Positions 6,278 to 7,716 of a DNA stretch of 7,716 nt are shown in pieces. Each line of letters starts with the position of its first letter. Within the stretch, counting starts at the first letter, position 1. The stretch lies in NCBI GenBank assembly GCA_019136035.1, contig JAGVUW010000691.1:1-7716 (forward strand), in the 5' to 3' direction. Source of the DNA: Verrucomicrobiota bacterium. Its GTDB lineage: Bacteria; Verrucomicrobiota; Lentisphaeria; Oligosphaerales; JAFGRS01. The notes beneath the pieces are model-generated. The model was given only the letters and a program-made list of their open reading frames with translations. It was not told where the DNA came from and did no database searches. Position numbers and translations under genes: made by a program.

Positions 6278-7570
6278 ATGCTGAACTCGACCGAGGCGCG
6301 GCTGCTCGAGGCTGTTTCCGAAGGCCGTCTGGTATCGCTGTGTTCGCGTCTGGTGCGCACGCCGACGGTCAGCCCGCACTCGGGCGACCGTGCGCCGGCG
6401 GGCGAGCTGGCGGGCCAGGAGGTGGTGGAGGGCGTCCTGCAGGGTCTCGGCGCCTGCACCGAGCGCGTCCTCTGCCGCGACGAGCTCTTCGACCGCGCCG
6501 GGGTGCTGGCACCGCATGGGCGCCAGACCGAGGGCCGCCCGAATGTCATTGGCAGCGTCACCTTCGGCGACGGCCGCGGCCCGGTGATCATGCTCGACGC
6601 GCATATGGACACCGTCGCCGTGGACCACTACGACGGCGAGGCCTTCAGCGGCATCGTTCGCGACGGCTTCATCCACGGCCGCGGGTCCTCCGACGACAAG
6701 CAGGGCGTCTCGGTGATGCTCGAGGCCCTGCGGGTGCTGCTCGCGTCGGGCCTGGAGTATCGCGGCCGCCTGATCTGCTGCAGCGTCGTCGACGAGGAGT
6801 GCGACGGCGCCGGCCGCGGCACCCTGGCCTGCCTCGAGCATGTCGGCCGCGCCGATGCGGTGGTCGTCCTCGACGGCTCCCGCGGCATGGTCTATCCGGG
6901 CTGCACCGGGGTCGTCACCGGCGAGGTCGTCGTCGCCGGCCAGGCCGGCCACGCGGCCCAGGGCACCAGCGTGAACGCCATCGAGAAGGCGGTGGCCCTG
7001 ATGCCGGCCTTCGCGGCCTTCCGCGCCGCCCGCGGCGACCAGCCCGGCGCGATGAATCTGGGCGTCTTCCAGGCAGGCGACCACCCGGCGAATGTCCCCA
7101 ACCGGGCCCGGCTGGCCTTCAATGCCAAGACCACGCAGGAGGACATGGAGGCGGCCCGCAAGGCCTACGGCCTGGACAACGGCCGGCTGGTCCGGGAGCT
7201 CTTCGAGCGCTGTCTCGACGAGGGTATCTGCCAGGACGCCTTCCTGCGTGAACACCGGCCGCAGGTGCGCTGGATCAAGGATGTCCCCGCGGCGGTGCAG
7301 TCCGCGGGTGCCGGCCTGGCTCTCTGCGAGGGCCTGGCCCAGGCCGGCGCCGACAGCGGCGGCGAGCGCCCGGGGCTCGGCCTCCTCGGCGGCTGGGGCG
7401 ACATCGCCCACGTCATCCGCGCCGGCATCCCGGCCGTCGGCATGGGCGCCGGCTGGCCCGGTGCCGCCCACAGCGCCACCGAGAAGGTGGCCGTCCGCGA
7501 CCTGGTCGGCACGGCCCGCGCCCTCGTCCTGGGCCTGCACCGCCTGTTGACGGGGTCGCTGAAGCCGTAG
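6278..7570 (+). CDS. M20 family metallohydrolase (ArgE/DapE/carboxypeptidase G2-like)
   Basis: The 430-residue product is a full-length M20 enzyme, a two-zinc hydrolase that cleaves amide bonds in peptides or N-acyl amino acids. Numbering from ATG 6278: DAHMDTV gives metal ligand H109 and D111; GRGSSDDKQG (134-143) gives the bridging D139; DEECDG (172-177) gives general base E173 and ligand E174; D199 in VVLDGS is the next ligand; H398 in AAHSATEKV is the last. H225 in AGHAA lies in the inserted dimerisation domain, about 205-320. All expected metal-site residues are present, so it should be active. No signal peptide is seen, which fits a cytoplasmic enzyme. It has its own promoter and stem-loops follow the stop. 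ArgE, DapE, dipeptidase or YgeY-like roles cannot be told apart here, and no amino-acid biosynthesis gene is adjacent. ATG 6272, two codons earlier, is an alternative start. Confidence 0.94.
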   Translation: MLNSTEARLLEAVSEGRLVSLCSRLVRTPTVSPHSGDRAPAGELAGQEVVEGVLQGLGACTERVLCRDELFDRAGVLAPHGRQTEGRPNVIGSVTFGDGRGPVIMLDAHMDTVAVDHYDGEAFSGIVRDGFIHGRGSSDDKQGVSVMLEALRVLLASGLEYRGRLICCSVVDEECDGAGRGTLACLEHVGRADAVVVLDGSRGMVYPGCTGVVTGEVVVAGQAGHAAQGTSVNAIEKAVALMPAFAAFRAARGDQPGAMNLGVFQAGDHPANVPNRARLAFNAKTTQEDMEAARKAYGLDNGRLVRELFERCLDEGICQDAFLREHRPQVRWIKDVPAAVQSAGAGLALCEGLAQAGADSGGERPGLGLLGGWGDIAHVIRAGIPAVGMGAGWPGAAHSATEKVAVRDLVGTARALVLGLHRLLTGSLKP

Positions 7571-7603
7571 CCACGCGCCCGATTGGCAGCGCGCGCCGCG
7601 CCT

Positions 7604-7659
7604 AGCCTGATCAATTCACGAAGGGGCCTGACGGCCTCCTTCGCTCCATTGATCAGGCT
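7604..7659 (+). terminator. Large nested stem-loop after the M20 gene, probable transcript end
   Basis: AGCCTGATCAAT (7604-7615) and ATTGATCAGGCT (7648-7659) are perfect 12-base inverted repeats. Inside them CGAAGG-GGCC (7619-7628) pairs with GGCC-T-CCTTCG (7633-7643) around a TGAC loop, with one bulged T. The structure begins 33 bases after the stop codon. Only TTT follows it, so it is not a classical intrinsic terminator. It may end or protect the transcript, or be a mobile or REP-like palindrome. Confidence 0.45.
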
Positions 7660-7661
7660 TT

Positions 7662-7690
7662 GACGGCAGGGCCAGAAGGCTCCTGCCGTC
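7662..7690 (+). repeat. Second stem-loop with the same core design
   Basis: GACGGCAGG-GCC (7662-7673) pairs with GGC-T-CCTGCCGTC (7678-7690) around an AGAA loop, again with a single bulged T on the 3' side. It starts two bases after the first stem-loop. A weaker third dyad follows: TTCGG (7693-7697) with CCGAA (7700-7704). Confidence 0.6.
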
Positions 7691-7716
7691 GGTTCGGTGC
7701 CGAAAACCCGTCACTG

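Larger units (their letters stand above)
7571..7716. other. Non-coding 3' region with consecutive hairpins
   Basis: These 146 bases follow the M20 stop codon and reach the window edge. They hold a short GC-rich spacer, then three consecutive dyads (7604-7659, 7662-7690, 7693-7704). I see no start codon with a ribosome binding site and no tRNA-like fold. Confidence 0.55.

Noticed and set aside
5830..6612. Upstream extension of the glycosidase reading frame to 811 codons on the minus strand
   Set aside because: The extension overlaps the M20 gene and the repeat block, encodes low-complexity Arg/Pro/Ser-rich sequence, and a strong ribosome binding site precedes ATG 5829.

Overview
The window is GC-rich bacterial DNA, roughly two thirds G+C by eye, with strongly G/C-biased third codon positions. 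It holds four protein genes on alternating strands, so none share an operon. The gene types are a secreted DUF4838/alpha-glucuronidase-like protein, a Gfo/Idh/MocA oxidoreductase, an MGH1/GH63-like glycosidase and an M20 metallohydrolase. This mix is common in carbohydrate-degrading Lentisphaerota, Kiritimatiellota, Planctomycetota and Armatimonadota. The phylum is an inference from gene content only, because there is no marker gene here.

Layout. Positions 1-2751 (minus) hold the first 917 codons of a large exported protein whose 3' end lies outside the window. It reads, in order, signal peptide, beta-sandwich-like region, GH67-N-like domain, DUF4838 core, helical tail and a sugar-binding jelly-roll that is cut by the window edge. 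Positions 2752-3169 are a divergent intergenic region with a sigma70-like promoter and a structured leader for the minus gene. Positions 3170-4168 (plus) are a 332-residue NAD(P)-dependent oxidoreductase. It ends 8 bases before the stop codon of the next gene, which lies tail to tail on the minus strand at 4177-5829. That gene encodes a 550-residue cytoplasmic (alpha/alpha)6-barrel glycosidase. Positions 5830-6277 are a second divergent intergenic region, rich in short direct repeats, with a G-run cluster and a good promoter for the gene to its right. Positions 6278-7570 (plus) are a 430-residue M20 family metallohydrolase. Positions 7571-7716 carry three consecutive stem-loops.

How the parts could fit together (inference). 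The exported protein would bind or cut a uronate- or acid-sugar-bearing glycan outside the cytoplasmic membrane. The cytoplasmic glycosidase and the sugar oxidoreductase would process the imported products. The M20 enzyme would remove an amino acid or acyl group. No transporter or regulator is present in the window, so this link is only suggestive. The genes are ordinary members of known families. The least explained parts are the repeat-rich 5830-6277 spacer and the tandem hairpins after 7600.
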